In this document: piece after piece, positions 39,683-49,684 of the stretch
Position numbering within the stretch: the stretch's first letter is position 1
How the letters are laid out: the number at the start of each line of letters is the position of its first letter
Notes under the pieces: model-generated
What the model saw: only the letters and a program-made list of their open reading frames with translations
Database searches by the model: none
Told to the model about the DNA's origin: nothing
Assembly (NCBI GenBank): GCA_947488325.1
Contig: CANKYZ010000006.1
Coordinates: 62,001 to 126,000, forward strand
DNA length: 64,000 bases
DNA from: an uncultured Erythrobacter sp.
GTDB lineage: Bacteria; Pseudomonadota; Alphaproteobacteria; Sphingomonadales; Sphingomonadaceae
Direction of reading: 5' to 3'
Translations under genes and position numbers: made by a program

Positions 39683-39760
39683 GGCGACCGTAGTTCAATT
39701 GGTTAGAACGCCGGCTTGTGATGCCGGAGGCTGCGGGTTCAAGTCCCGTCGGCCGCCCCA
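39683..39760 (+). tRNA. tRNA-His (anticodon GTG)
   Basis: A full cloverleaf: D arm GTTC-AATTGGTTA-GAAC, anticodon arm CCGGC-TTGTGAT-GCCGG with GTG, T arm GCGGG-TTCAAGT-CCCGT, and encoded CCA. The 8-bp acceptor stem includes the extra G at -1 facing C73, the His identity element. Pair 4-69 is A-C, a mismatch in an otherwise paired stem. Confidence 0.95.
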
Positions 39761-39817
39761 TTCCCCCAGTTATGGGTGCTATGCCAAGGTTTCCGTGTGA
39801 GCATGTGAGGCACGTGA

Positions 39818-40885
39818 ATGACCGCTTTTTGGACCGAACCCGATTTTGACGATCATGAGATGGTGCACTTTGTGCGCGATCGTACTTCGGGTCTTACGGC
39901 GATTATTGCGGTCCATTCGAGCCATTTGGGACCCGGCGCTGGTGGTACACGGTTTTGGCACTATCCTAACCCCAAAGATGGTTTGCGCGATGCGTTGCGC
40001 CTGTCTCGCGGCATGAGCTACAAAAATGCGATGGCTGGCCTTCCGATTGGCGGAGGGAAAGCAGTAATTCTTGCTGATGGCGCTCGTACAAAGACGCCTG
40101 AACTGCTTGCTGCCTTTGGTGATGCGGTTGAAGGATTGGGCGGACGTTACGTGACGGCGGAAGATGTCGGCATGACCGAAGCTGACATGGTAGACCTTTC
40201 AAAACGCACCGAGCATGTTTCGGGGCTTCCTGTTTCCGGAGAGAACGCGGCGGGTGGCGATCCGGGGCCATTCACTTCCTATGGGATTTATCTTGGCATC
40301 AAGGCAGCTGTGAAGCATCAGTTGCGTACAGACTCCATGGAAGGTGTCCATGTCGCAGTGCAGGGCACGGGCAGCGTTGGCGGCGGAGTAGCGCGCCTGT
40401 TGGCAAAAGACGGCGCCCGTCTAACACTCGCGGATATCCATGCTAACGGCGTGAAGGCGCTCGCCCAAGAGCTGGGTGCAGAGGTGGCCGATCCTGATGC
40501 AGTATTGATGACCTCATGCGACGTGCTCAGCCCTAATGCTCTGGGTGCGATCTTTGATGAGGACAGCATTGCTAGTCTGAAGACTCAGATCATTGCAGGT
40601 GGTGCGAACAACCAACTCGCCCGAACACAGCATGGTAAGGTGCTGTTTGATCATGGAATTCTCTACGCTCCAGATTATGTCATCAATGCTGGCGGAATCA
40701 TCTCTGTTGCGACAGAATATCTCGCAAGGCGTGATGGCCAATCGAGTACCGTGAATGACGTGAATGCGCTGATTGAGCAAATCCCTGAACGGCTTGTGCA
40801 GATTTGGCAATCAAGCGAAGCAAGCGGCACTTCGCCCGACGTTGTAGCTGACAGGATGGCTCAAGAACTGATTGGCAGAGCGTAA
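39818..40885 (+). CDS. Leu/Phe/Val dehydrogenase family protein
   Basis: A 355-residue NAD-dependent amino acid dehydrogenase, oxidatively deaminating branched-chain or aromatic amino acids to 2-oxo acids. Family blocks: ALRLSRGMSYKNAMAGLPIGGGKAVI (substrate Lys in GGGKAVI), TAEDVGM, VQGTGSVGGGVARLLAKDGARL (NAD fold, about 185-206) and NAGGIISVATEYLA. Specificity among Leu, Val and Phe cannot be read. It precedes the ccm cluster by 127 bp on the same strand. Confidence 0.9.
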   Translation: MTAFWTEPDFDDHEMVHFVRDRTSGLTAIIAVHSSHLGPGAGGTRFWHYPNPKDGLRDALRLSRGMSYKNAMAGLPIGGGKAVILADGARTKTPELLAAFGDAVEGLGGRYVTAEDVGMTEADMVDLSKRTEHVSGLPVSGENAAGGDPGPFTSYGIYLGIKAAVKHQLRTDSMEGVHVAVQGTGSVGGGVARLLAKDGARLTLADIHANGVKALAQELGAEVADPDAVLMTSCDVLSPNALGAIFDEDSIASLKTQIIAGGANNQLARTQHGKVLFDHGILYAPDYVINAGGIISVATEYLARRDGQSSTVNDVNALIEQIPERLVQIWQSSEASGTSPDVVADRMAQELIGRA

Positions 40886-41012
40886 CCAAGCATCGCAACA
40901 AGCTTTGTACATGCGGTTACTCCGCAGTAATGGTGCATTTCGAATCGGGTCTTACGATTTTGCGCTCTTGCTCAACTCGCTCATGCCAGTAATACAGGTT
41001 GGGGAAACCAAC

Positions 41013-41753
41013 GTGCATATCTACGCTAATCCAAAGCGCTTCTTATCGCTTGCCAAATGGCTGATGCCGCTTCTGTTCTGGAGTGGGCTGTTGTTGACGG
41101 CTGGAGCGATCGCGTGGGGCATTTTCGTCGTTCCGGAAGACCGATTAATGGGCGAAACCGTGCGCATTCTCTTTATCCATGTTCCGGCTGCTTGGTTGGG
41201 CATGGGTGGTTGGACTGGGTTGGCAATTTCAAGCGGGACGTTACTTATTTGGAAGCACCCACTTTCCGGCATTGCAGCGCGTGCAATTGCTGTGCCGGGT
41301 ATGGTGTTCTGTGCGATTTGCCTTGCAACCGGTTCGATTTGGGGGCGCCCCACCTGGGGAACATGGTGGGAATGGGATGGCCGATTGACCAGCATGTTGG
41401 TGCTGTTGTTTTTGTATGGTGGGTATATTGCATTGGCGCAGGCCACTGCACGCGAGGGCGGTTCTTACAAAATCGCTGCGATCTTTGGCTTAGTGGGTGC
41501 GATCAACGTGCCGATCATCAATCGCAGCGTCGTATGGTGGAATTCGCTTCATCAACCGCCTAGCCTTACAGCGGGGAAGAGCGCGATTGATCCAGTGTTT
41601 CTTTGGCCGTTGCTCACTTCGGTTCTTGGATTCTCGCTTTTGTTTGGCGGTATTGTTCTGATGCGAATGCGCGCTCTTATTGCAGAGGCGCAAGTTGAAG
41701 CCCGCCTGCGCCGCCGTGCATTGGATGATGATACAGCGATGGAGAATACATAA
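41013..41753 (+). CDS. ccmC: haem exporter/ABC transporter permease CcmC
   Basis: A 246-residue six-TM protein that hands haem to CcmE. The Trp-rich haem-binding loop GTWWEWDGRLTS and flanking periplasmic His residues identify CcmC. GTG 41013, with GGGGAAA upstream, begins the family N-terminus; the longer open frame runs back into the dehydrogenase end. The stop overlaps ccmD by one base (TAATG). Confidence 0.93.
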   Translation: MHIYANPKRFLSLAKWLMPLLFWSGLLLTAGAIAWGIFVVPEDRLMGETVRILFIHVPAAWLGMGGWTGLAISSGTLLIWKHPLSGIAARAIAVPGMVFCAICLATGSIWGRPTWGTWWEWDGRLTSMLVLLFLYGGYIALAQATAREGGSYKIAAIFGLVGAINVPIINRSVVWWNSLHQPPSLTAGKSAIDPVFLWPLLTSVLGFSLLFGGIVLMRMRALIAEAQVEARLRRRALDDDTAMENT

Positions 41754-41893
41754 TGCGCGAAGCACTTGATCCATGGCCCTTTGTGCTAGGCGCCTATGCT
41801 GTTGGATTGATTGCGCTCGCCCTGCTGATTGTGTGGAGCTATCGGAGCATGCGGAATGCAGAAAAACGCCGTGAGGAGTTGAAACGCCGATGA
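41753..41893 (+). CDS. ccmD: haem exporter protein CcmD
   Basis: A 46-residue protein: REALDPWPFVLGAYAVGLIA forms a single TM segment (about 8-28) followed by a basic tail ending ELKRR. Length, topology and place between ccmC and ccmE fit CcmD, which helps release holo-CcmE. Its start overlaps the ccmC stop and its stop overlaps ccmE by four bases. Confidence 0.85.
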   Translation: MREALDPWPFVLGAYAVGLIALALLIVWSYRSMRNAEKRREELKRR

Positions 41894-42351
41894 AGGCCAA
41901 ACATCAAAGAATGATGCTTGTGATTATCGCCTTAGTTGCGATTGTCGCAGCGGGACTAATCGCCGCTTGGGCGCTGCGTTCTCAGGCGAATTATTTCTAT
42001 CTGCCCGAACAGATGTCTGCGGAGCCACCTGCGGTTGGCCAAGCTGTGCGTTTGGGTGGGATGGTCCAGGTCGGATCAATCGAAACTCAAGCTGATGGCG
42101 TCTCGGTAAAGTTCATCGTCACCGGCAATGAACAAAGCACGATACCGGTCCGCTACAGCGGCATCCTGCCAGATCTTTTCGTTGAAGGATCAGGCGTGGT
42201 TGCGGAGGGCAGTCTAGGCTCAGACGGCGTTTTTGAGGCGACCAATTTGCTTGCCAAGCATGACGAGAACTATGTCCCACGCGAACTTGAAGGGCTGGAG
42301 GGTCACAAAGGATCTGATGGCTATTCTGAGACTGTCGCTGGGCTGAAATAG
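41890..42351 (+). CDS. ccmE: cytochrome c maturation haem chaperone CcmE
   Basis: A 153-residue periplasm-facing protein anchored by an N-terminal TM helix (about 8-28) with the OB-fold domain after it. The covalent haem ligand His124 lies in AKHDENYVP, with Tyr128 following. It receives haem from CcmC/D and passes it to CcmF. Confidence 0.95.
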   Translation: MKAKHQRMMLVIIALVAIVAAGLIAAWALRSQANYFYLPEQMSAEPPAVGQAVRLGGMVQVGSIETQADGVSVKFIVTGNEQSTIPVRYSGILPDLFVEGSGVVAEGSLGSDGVFEATNLLAKHDENYVPRELEGLEGHKGSDGYSETVAGLK

Positions 42352-42368
42352 GGCAAACGGGCACAACA

Positions 42369-44369
42369 ATGATCGCTGAACTAGGACTGGCAGCCCTCTG
42401 GCTATCGACCGCGCTTGCGGCCTTGCAGATGATTTCGGGCGCAATGGGTATACGTGATGGTGCGGCATCTCCGTTTGCGATTTATGCGCGGCCTGCGGCG
42501 GTGGTGCAGGCATTCCTCGCAGTGCTCTCTTTCTTTCTTCTGCTCTATGCTTTTGCGGTTACTGATCTGTCGATTAAACTGGTCGCAACAAACTCGCATT
42601 CGGCCAAGCCGCTTATCTACAAGCTTACGGGCACTTGGGGGAACCACGAAGGCTCTATGCTGCTTTGGGTTGCTGTTTTGGCACTATCAGGCGGTTTACT
42701 TGCTGGACTGGAACACCGGTTGAAAGAAAAGACCATGAGCGCAACGCTTGCGGTTCAAGGATTTGTTGCAATTGGTTTTTATTCATTCCTGTTATTGTCG
42801 TCGAACCCATTTGAGCGGCTACCTGTCCCAGCGATCGAAGGGGGCGGTCTGAATCCCTTGTTGCAGGACATTGGCCTCGCGATCCATCCACCTACGCTCT
42901 ATATCGGTTATGTCGGCCTGTCGGTTGCATTCAGCCTTGCGATGGGCGCTCTTATCACACGGCAAGTGACGCCGGATTTCGCCAAAGTGCTGCGTCCTTG
43001 GGTTTTGGGCGCGTGGGTATTCCTGACTTTTGGCATCACCGCTGGTTCGTATTGGGCCTATTACGAGTTAGGTTGGGGCGGCTGGTGGTTTTGGGACCCG
43101 GTTGAAAACGCATCTTTGATGCCGTGGCTCGCCGCGACGGCCTTGCTTCATTCAGTCAGCGTATTGGCTGCGCGCGATGCCCTGCGGACATGGACCATCA
43201 TGCTGGGTGTGCTTGCCTTTTCAATGAGCATGCTGGGGACATTCCTGGTGCGATCTGGCGTTCTCACCAGCGTCCATTCCTTTGCGGTTGATCCGGAACG
43301 AGGAAGCTTCATCCTTGCGCTGCTGGGCCTGTATATTGGGGGAGCACTGGTCATTTTTGCTTTGCGGGCTGGCAGCATCTCGGAGGGCAAGCGTTTTTCT
43401 ATGACAAGCCGCGAAGGTGCGTTGGTGTTCAACAATGTAATGTTGTCTGCGATCCTTGCGATTGTTTTGCTCGGCACGCTCTATCCGCTCCTGACGGAAG
43501 CGTTTGACGTGAGGGTCAGCGTTGGCCCGCCTTATTTCAATCCAGCAGGCGCAATCTTTGCGATCCCGATGTTCGTCGTGATGGCTATTGGCCCGCTGCT
43601 GCGTTGGAAAGATGACAAGCCCGCGCGCATTCAGTTTGAATTGGCTTTGGTCGCCTCAATCGTCATTGCGATAATCGCTTTGGTGGCAATTTTTGGTGAC
43701 TATAATGTGCTTCCGGTTCTGGGTTTGGCGCTGGCCGTTGGACTTGGTGTGGCGGCATTGCTTCCGCTGCGAGGCCGCAGTCTTCGTCGAGTGCCCGTGG
43801 CGACATGGGGAATGGTCTGCGCACATTTCGGAATCGCTGTCGCGTTGTTCGGAATGGCCAGCGAAAGTGCTTTCACCACGGAAAGACTCGCCGCCGTCGC
43901 GCCGGGTGATGCCGAAGAAGTGGGCGGATGGACGGTTCAGCTTGAAAGCATTGCTCCAGTTGCTGGTCCGAATTGGACTGCAATCGAGGCAAGAGTTCTC
44001 GCTTCTCGCGGCGGCGGAGAACCGACCATTCTTGCCCCACAGTCACGAAATTTTTGGTCGCCGCCTCAACCAACCAGCGAAAGCGCGCTCATCACACGTT
44101 GGGATGGGCAACTTTATGTGGTGATTGGCGATCAGGCTGGCACGGATGAAAGCGGCAATCCGCGTTGGCAATTGCGCGTATGGTGGAAACCGTTTGTAAC
44201 TTTTATCTGGTATGGAGGATTGCTGGTCGCGTTTGGCGGCATCCTATCTATCTTCGGGCGGGTACGAGTCGACCTGAAGCGCCGCAATGCCGCTGCAAGA
44301 GGCGATGTGCGCCGCGAAGAATTGGATGCGCTGAATGATAGTGGACCTCTTCCGGAGCCAGCTGAATAA
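42369..44369 (+). CDS. ccmF: haem lyase subunit CcmF
   Basis: A 666-residue multi-TM protein (about 14-15 hydrophobic segments). The haem-handling WWD-type motif is GGWWFWDPVENASLMPWL, and periplasmic His residues such as those in NSHSAK and HPPTLYIG fit the family. With CcmH it attaches haem to apocytochrome c. It overlaps the ccmG start by one base. Confidence 0.95.
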   Translation: MIAELGLAALWLSTALAALQMISGAMGIRDGAASPFAIYARPAAVVQAFLAVLSFFLLLYAFAVTDLSIKLVATNSHSAKPLIYKLTGTWGNHEGSMLLWVAVLALSGGLLAGLEHRLKEKTMSATLAVQGFVAIGFYSFLLLSSNPFERLPVPAIEGGGLNPLLQDIGLAIHPPTLYIGYVGLSVAFSLAMGALITRQVTPDFAKVLRPWVLGAWVFLTFGITAGSYWAYYELGWGGWWFWDPVENASLMPWLAATALLHSVSVLAARDALRTWTIMLGVLAFSMSMLGTFLVRSGVLTSVHSFAVDPERGSFILALLGLYIGGALVIFALRAGSISEGKRFSMTSREGALVFNNVMLSAILAIVLLGTLYPLLTEAFDVRVSVGPPYFNPAGAIFAIPMFVVMAIGPLLRWKDDKPARIQFELALVASIVIAIIALVAIFGDYNVLPVLGLALAVGLGVAALLPLRGRSLRRVPVATWGMVCAHFGIAVALFGMASESAFTTERLAAVAPGDAEEVGGWTVQLESIAPVAGPNWTAIEARVLASRGGGEPTILAPQSRNFWSPPQPTSESALITRWDGQLYVVIGDQAGTDESGNPRWQLRVWWKPFVTFIWYGGLLVAFGGILSIFGRVRVDLKRRNAAARGDVRREELDALNDSGPLPEPAE

Positions 44370-44893
44370 TGCGCCCGATCTATCTCATTCCGCTCGCATT
44401 GTTCTTGTTTTTTGCCGGGCTTGCTGGTTACCAACTGACCCAGCCTAAATTGCAGAATATCCCTTCGCAGATGATCGAGCAGCCACTGCCCGAATTCACA
44501 CTTCAGCCTGCATTTGAAGGATTGCCGGGCGCATCACGGTCGGACTTTGTTGGAGGACAGCCCCGCTTGCTGAATATCTGGGCGAGTTGGTGTTTGCCTT
44601 GCATTGCAGAGGCTCCACATCTTGAACGGCTTGAGGAAGCAGGCGTCGAGATCATTGGAGTTTCAATTCGTGATCGGCCTGAAGCGGTTGCCAGTTTCCT
44701 CAATCAACACGGTAATCCCTACACCCGTATTGGTGCGGACGATATTTCCGCCCTTATGCTGGATATCGGGGCGTCTGGGGTTCCAGAAACCTATGTAATC
44801 GATGCAGAGGGCAATATCCGGTATCAGCACATTGGCGATATTCGCACAGATACTGTGCCGCTGTTGCTCGAAATATTGGAGGAGGTGCGATGA
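44369..44893 (+). CDS. ccmG: thiol:disulfide interchange protein CcmG/DsbE
   Basis: A 174-residue membrane-tethered thioredoxin-fold protein. The N-terminal anchor is about residues 4-22; the redox motif is WCLPC (Cys75, Cys78) within NIWASWCLPCIAEAPH. It keeps the haem-binding cysteines of apocytochrome c reduced. Stop and start overlaps tie it to ccmF and ccmH. Confidence 0.93.
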   Translation: MRPIYLIPLALFLFFAGLAGYQLTQPKLQNIPSQMIEQPLPEFTLQPAFEGLPGASRSDFVGGQPRLLNIWASWCLPCIAEAPHLERLEEAGVEIIGVSIRDRPEAVASFLNQHGNPYTRIGADDISALMLDIGASGVPETYVIDAEGNIRYQHIGDIRTDTVPLLLEILEEVR

Positions 44894-45333
44894 TGCGTTT
44901 GCTATTCGCACTATTGGCTTTGTTTATTGGGCCCACACTCACGATGCAACAGACCTTCGCTCAACAAGCTATGCCTCCTGCTCCTTATGCGTATGTACAG
45001 CTTGAAGATCCAGCTTTGGAGGCAGAGGCTGCGGAGTTGATGGGAACATTGCGATGTCTCAAATGCCAGTCTCAAAGCATCAATGATAGCGATGCACCTA
45101 TGGCTGGAGATATGCGTCATCAGGTTCGCACGCGCATTCTGGCTGGCGAAAGCCCCGAACAAATCCGTTCTTGGTTGGTGGAACGTTATGGCGATTACGT
45201 GAGCTACGAACCTGAAGTGAGCTCGACCACTTGGCCGCTGTTTGCCATTCCACTACTGCTGCTCGCGGTGGTTGGTTTGGTGCTGATGCGGCGGCTGGGT
45301 AAGCGCCGTTCTGATGCGGAAGAAGTAAACTGA
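44890..45333 (+). CDS. ccmH: cytochrome c-type biogenesis protein CcmH
   Basis: A 147-residue protein with a signal sequence, the redox motif LRCLKCQSQSI (Cys56, Cys59), then helices and a C-terminal TM segment (about 113-135, PLFAIPLLLLAVVGLVLM). This is the CcmH/CcmL N-terminal module that reduces apocytochrome thiols. It starts with tandem ATGs; the four-base overlap with ccmG favours the first. Confidence 0.92.
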   Translation: MMRLLFALLALFIGPTLTMQQTFAQQAMPPAPYAYVQLEDPALEAEAAELMGTLRCLKCQSQSINDSDAPMAGDMRHQVRTRILAGESPEQIRSWLVERYGDYVSYEPEVSSTTWPLFAIPLLLLAVVGLVLMRRLGKRRSDAEEVN

Positions 45334-45974
45334 TGGCTGGGTGGTTAGCCGTAATATCGTTGACGCTGGCGAGTTTTGCGCTTGCTGCGTTCCTGCTGCG
45401 CCTTCCGAAAGAGGGCTTTGCTGTTTTTGGGGCTGTCCTGCTGTTTGGATTGGTCGGCTATGCTTGGCAAGGATCGCCCGAACAGGCTGGCAGCCCAAAG
45501 GAACCCGACTTTGCGACCGATCAGCAATCGGGCGATGAAATGGTCAACGCGCGGCGGCAATTTTTCGATGAGACCACGGTCAAACCCGATTACCTCGTTC
45601 TGTCTGATGGCTTTGCACGGCGTGGTAAATTTGACGATGCAGCTGGCTTGTTGCGGCGCGGGTTAAACGAGAACCCTAATCACTTGGAAGGTTGGCTCGC
45701 GCTTGGAATGGCGCTTACCGGGCACGCAGATGGCTTTGTTACCCCGGCAGCGTATTATGCTTATGGCAAGGCGCGAGAGATCGATCCAGCCAATCCGGGA
45801 GCAGATATCTTCTTAGGCTACTCTTTTCTTCAGGCTGGCGACGTGCGCGCCGCGCGGGATACATGGACCAGGCTGCTCGAACGAACGCCGGAAGCTGCTC
45901 CATGGCGCACAGAGATTGCTGCCCGAGTTGAACGGCTTGATCAGATGATTGCCAACGCGCCAATGCTGCAATAG
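45333..45974 (+). CDS. CcmI/CycH-like TPR protein
   Basis: A 213-residue protein with two N-terminal TM segments (about 4-20 and 25-43), then a periplasmic TPR-like helical domain (for example DDAAGLLRRGLNENPNHLEGWLALGMALTGHA, AYGKAREIDPANPGADIFLGYSFLQAGD). It closes the ccm operon, fitting the role of the apocytochrome chaperone CcmI/CycH. It is shorter than E. coli CcmH, which fuses this module. Confidence 0.8.
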   Translation: MAGWLAVISLTLASFALAAFLLRLPKEGFAVFGAVLLFGLVGYAWQGSPEQAGSPKEPDFATDQQSGDEMVNARRQFFDETTVKPDYLVLSDGFARRGKFDDAAGLLRRGLNENPNHLEGWLALGMALTGHADGFVTPAAYYAYGKAREIDPANPGADIFLGYSFLQAGDVRAARDTWTRLLERTPEAAPWRTEIAARVERLDQMIANAPMLQ

Positions 45975-46091
45975 TCGGTCAACGGACGCGCAAACCGTTA
46001 TGTTGCAGGCGATAACCCGCAGTGCTAGGTGCCGCGACCTTGGACAGGGCGGTGCTATTGTGTGCCCAGCCTCTCGGGAAAATCGCGACGC

Positions 46092-48026
46092 ATGAGCGAC
46101 ACTGCAGCGCCAGCAACGACACCGGCCCATCAACCGCCTACCAGCGGTAAGGGGCATAGTGCATCTAAAAGCGCGCTGGCGGTCGGTGCGATCGGTATCG
46201 TCTTTGGTGATATTGGCACCAGCCCACTTTACGCTTTTCGGGAAACATTTGTGGGTCGTTCCACAGTTCAACTCGATACCGCACACGTTCTGGGAGTGAT
46301 TAGCCTCATTTTCTGGTCGATGACGCTGGTTGTTGCGATCCAGTATGTCACCATATTGATGCGCGCAGATAACAAGGGGCAGGGCGGTTCGCTCGCGCTC
46401 GTTGCGCTGATCAGCCGCAGCCTATCCAAATCGAAATATGGATGGGTCGCAGTGCTCCTTGGCGTGTTCGCGACGGCACTGTTTTATGGCGACAGCATGA
46501 TCACGCCTGCCATTTCTGTTCTTTCAGCGGTTGAAGGATTGACCGTTGTTGACCCAGGCCTTCAGCAATATGTCATTCCAATCGCGCTGGGACTGCTCGT
46601 CTTTCTGTTCATCCTGCAAAAACGTGGCACGGCGAAGGTTGGCGCATTGTTTGCACCCGTAATGATTATCTATTTCACCGTGATTGCCGCCATGGGTCTT
46701 TGGCAGATCATCGGCACGCCAGAGATACTGTGGGCGCTCAACCCTTATCACGCGGTCAATTTCTTCATCCTCGACGGCTGGTTTGCCTTCCTTGCCTTGG
46801 GAAGCGTGGTGCTGGCGGTTACCGGGTCAGAGGCGCTGTATTCCGACATGGGGCATTTCGGGCGTGGGCCGATGCGGCTGTCTTGGTTTGGTTTTGTCAT
46901 GCCATGCCTGCTACTCAACTATTTCGGCCAAGGCGCAATGGTAATCGGACTGCCAACAGAGCTAGCCGCCGAAGCGATTCAGAATCCTTTCTTCTTCCTG
47001 GCAAGTGAAGAGTGGCGTCTGCCGTTGGTTTTCCTCGCGACTATCGCAACTTTTATCGCCAGCCAAGCGGTGATTTCAGGCGCGTTTTCGATAACAAGCC
47101 AAGCTATCCAGATGGGTTATATCCCCCGTTTAAAAATTCGCCATACGAGTGAAACTGAGGGCGGGCAGATTTATATTCCTGCGGTGAATTGGGCGCTGAT
47201 GATCGCGGTCATCATCCTTGTCCTGACATTCCAGAATTCATCAAATCTCGCCAACGCTTATGGCATCGCGGTTACTGGTGCGGTCACGATCGATACGTTG
47301 CTGATGGCGGTGCTGTTGGTAGGGGTATGGAAATGGAAATGGTGGTACGCAGCGCCAGTTGTTCTGCTCTTCCTGATCGTCGATGGAGCTTACTTTGCTG
47401 CGAACTTGACCAAAGTGCCGGAAGGTGGCTGGTTCCCGCTGGCGGTGGGCTTTGTCGCCTTTCTATTGCTGACGACGTGGGCGCGCGGCCGCAAATTGAT
47501 GCGCGAGAAGATGAGCGAACACGCACTGCCATTAGAAATATTCGCAAAGTCAGCAAAAAACTCCACGTTACGGGTGCCGGGAACTGCGATCTTTATGGCC
47601 AGTTCATCCTCCGGTGTGCCCTCCGCCTTGCTCCATAATATCAAGCATAACAAAGTACTCCATGAGAGGGTCGTGATCCTTACCGTCGATATCGCTGATG
47701 TGCCTTATGTTGATCCGGCGAAGCGATGTGAGTTTAAGGATATGGGTGACGGATTCTATCGGGCAGTGTTGCATTACGGCTTTATGGAAGAAACCGACGT
47801 CCCGATTGGTCTGAAAGAAATGGAACGCTGTGGGGGTGAGTTCGACATGATGCACACCAGTTTCTTCCTGTCGCGCCAGACTCTGCTGCCATCGAAAAAC
47901 CCAGCAATGCCAATCTGGCGAGAGAAGATATTCGCATGGATGTTGATGAATTCAGCCAGCGCGATGGACTTCTTTAAGCTTCCGACAAATAGGGTTGTGG
48001 AGCTTGGGAGCCAGGTGGAGATTTAG
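46092..48026 (+). CDS. kup: Kup potassium uptake transporter
   Basis: A 644-residue K+/H+ symporter of the KUP/HAK/KT family. After about 32 hydrophilic residues comes [21 protein letters not shown], the family signature, then about twelve TM segments and a C-terminal cytosolic domain from about 480. ATG 46092 (MSDTAAPA) is preferred; the longer frame adds 21 residues without family support. It stands as a single gene after the ccm operon. Confidence 0.93.
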   Translation: MSDTAAPATTPAHQPPTSGKGHSASKSALAVGAIGIVFGDIGTSPLYAFRETFVGRSTVQLDTAHVLGVISLIFWSMTLVVAIQYVTILMRADNKGQGGSLALVALISRSLSKSKYGWVAVLLGVFATALFYGDSMITPAISVLSAVEGLTVVDPGLQQYVIPIALGLLVFLFILQKRGTAKVGALFAPVMIIYFTVIAAMGLWQIIGTPEILWALNPYHAVNFFILDGWFAFLALGSVVLAVTGSEALYSDMGHFGRGPMRLSWFGFVMPCLLLNYFGQGAMVIGLPTELAAEAIQNPFFFLASEEWRLPLVFLATIATFIASQAVISGAFSITSQAIQMGYIPRLKIRHTSETEGGQIYIPAVNWALMIAVIILVLTFQNSSNLANAYGIAVTGAVTIDTLLMAVLLVGVWKWKWWYAAPVVLLFLIVDGAYFAANLTKVPEGGWFPLAVGFVAFLLLTTWARGRKLMREKMSEHALPLEIFAKSAKNSTLRVPGTAIFMASSSSGVPSALLHNIKHNKVLHERVVILTVDIADVPYVDPAKRCEFKDMGDGFYRAVLHYGFMEETDVPIGLKEMERCGGEFDMMHTSFFLSRQTLLPSKNPAMPIWREKIFAWMLMNSASAMDFFKLPTNRVVELGSQVEI

Positions 48027-48098
48027 CGCGCCAAACCGGACCGTTTGCGAGGACAGATATGGACCACGTTGCGGACTTTGGTAGACCCGCTAATCCGT

Positions 48099-48770
48099 TC
48101 AATCGGCAGGTCTATCTGCCACTTCTTCCCCATCATCCTGCCCAATATCCAGACCATGCTTCAGCAGCATTGGAATGTTCGCAAAGGTGAACAAGAACGT
48201 CAGCGGCAGGAACACCCACAGTTTTGCCCACAGCCAGCCTTCAAAGCTCATTTGCGATACCAGCACTTCGTTCAGGGCTGCTAGGGCTAGAAAGAACACG
48301 CCCCAATTGCGCGAGAGCTTGAGCCAGCCATCGTTGGTCAGCCCTTCGAATGCAGCTTCCAGTAGGATTTTTAGCAGAGCGCGGCCCATAAAGAACCCTG
48401 CGAGCAAGGCTACGCCAAACCCGAAGTAAATGATCGTTGGCTTGAGCTGCACAAAGCGCGGTTCGCCGAAAAAGATCGTAAGTGCCCCGAATCCTACGAT
48501 CAGTGCGGTCGAAAACCACAACATTGGCGAAATCCTGCCCAGTCGCCATTTTGATATCAAGAGCGCTGCGACGGCGGCGACCATAAATGCGCCGGTTCCC
48601 TTGATGATAGCTGCAATCTCAGCGGCCGCTTCCGGCTCATCAGGAGCGAAATAGCGATAGGCGCCTAGGAATACGAGTAGTGGACCGTAATCGGTCGCGA
48701 CGCTCAGCCAGCCAGAACCGGCTTTCTTGGTTCCGCTGGCGGTTTCGGCGGTTTTGCCTTCATCCGACAT
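48099..48770 (-). CDS. yciB: YciB-type inner membrane septation protein
   Basis: A 223-residue membrane protein with about five to six TM segments; SGWLSVATDYGPLLVFLGAYRYF, MLWFSTALIVGFGALTIFFG and LKLSRNWGVFFLALAALNEVL are YciB/IspA blocks. It lies directly after ftsY (stop/start share one base), giving a dapF-mtaB-ftsY-yciB run. Role: cell-envelope or division related, mechanism unclear. Confidence 0.88.
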   Translation of the reverse strand: MSDEGKTAETASGTKKAGSGWLSVATDYGPLLVFLGAYRYFAPDEPEAAAEIAAIIKGTGAFMVAAVAALLISKWRLGRISPMLWFSTALIVGFGALTIFFGEPRFVQLKPTIIYFGFGVALLAGFFMGRALLKILLEAAFEGLTNDGWLKLSRNWGVFFLALAALNEVLVSQMSFEGWLWAKLWVFLPLTFLFTFANIPMLLKHGLDIGQDDGEEVADRPAD

Positions 48771-49684
48771 CAGGCCACTCCTGCAATCACACGGGCGACC
48801 AAATCTGGGTCAAACGGGCGCAAATCTTCCATTTTTTCTCCAACACCGATCGCATGGATCGGCAGGCCATATTGTTCAGCTGCAGCGACCAATACACCGC
48901 CGCGAGCGGTCCCATCCAGTTTTGTCATGATTAGTCCGGTGACACCGGCAACCTCTTTGAACACGTCGATTTGAGACAGTGCGTTTTGGCCGTTGGTGGC
49001 ATCCAAGACCAGAACGACATCATGCGGCGCCTCTTCGTTGAGCTTGCCCAGAACACGGCGAATTTTTGCCAACTCCTCCATCAGCTCTTTCTTGTTTTGC
49101 AATCGCCCGGCGGTGTCGACTACCAAAGCATCAATCCCGGTATCGGTAGCTTGCTTTACCGCGTCAAACACGATGCTAGCAGGATCACCGCCCTCCGGGC
49201 CGCGCACGAGATCCACTCCGGCGCGCTTTGCCCATGTCGCAAGCTGGCCGATTGCGGCGGCGCGGAACGTGTCACCGGCGGCCAGCAGCACACCATAATC
49301 GTCCTCAGTAAAGAGATGCGCGAGCTTTGCTATTGTGGTGGTCTTGCCCGATCCATTGACGCCAATCACAAGAATGACCTGCGGACGCGGGAAGGCCGTA
49401 ATTTCCAGTGGTTTCGCAACTGGGCGAAGGATTTCAGCAATTTCTTCAGCGACTGCCTCTTTCATTTCCGCCTGGGTAATCTCCAAACCAAAACTCTTTT
49501 CGGATAACCGAGCGCGAATTCGGCCTGCCGCGGCGGGGCCAAGGTCTGACAAGATCAGTGCATCCTCAATATCGTCCAGCGCAGCGTCATCGAGCTTTGC
49601 GCTGACGCTGGTGAGATTGCTGCCCAACCGCTCAGACGTTTTGCGAAAGCCACCGAGAATGCGGTCGGTCCAGCTGTTACTCAT
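48770..49684 (-). CDS. ftsY: signal recognition particle receptor FtsY
   Basis: A 304-residue SRP GTPase. The N domain (about 1-95) precedes the G domain with P-loop GVNGSGKT (108-115), DTAGRLQNKKELM and the TKLDGTARGG block. The acidic A domain seen in E. coli is absent, as in many alphaproteobacteria. It targets ribosomes making membrane proteins to the translocon. It overlaps mtaB by four bases. Confidence 0.95.
   Translation of the reverse strand: MSNSWTDRILGGFRKTSERLGSNLTSVSAKLDDAALDDIEDALILSDLGPAAAGRIRARLSEKSFGLEITQAEMKEAVAEEIAEILRPVAKPLEITAFPRPQVILVIGVNGSGKTTTIAKLAHLFTEDDYGVLLAAGDTFRAAAIGQLATWAKRAGVDLVRGPEGGDPASIVFDAVKQATDTGIDALVVDTAGRLQNKKELMEELAKIRRVLGKLNEEAPHDVVLVLDATNGQNALSQIDVFKEVAGVTGLIMTKLDGTARGGVLVAAAEQYGLPIHAIGVGEKMEDLRPFDPDLVARVIAGVA

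Noticed and set aside
39447..39761. A 104-codon minus-strand frame covering the tRNA-His gene
   Set aside because: The MGRPTGLEPAASG-type start is a well-known artefact of reading a tRNA antisense, so it is not a gene.
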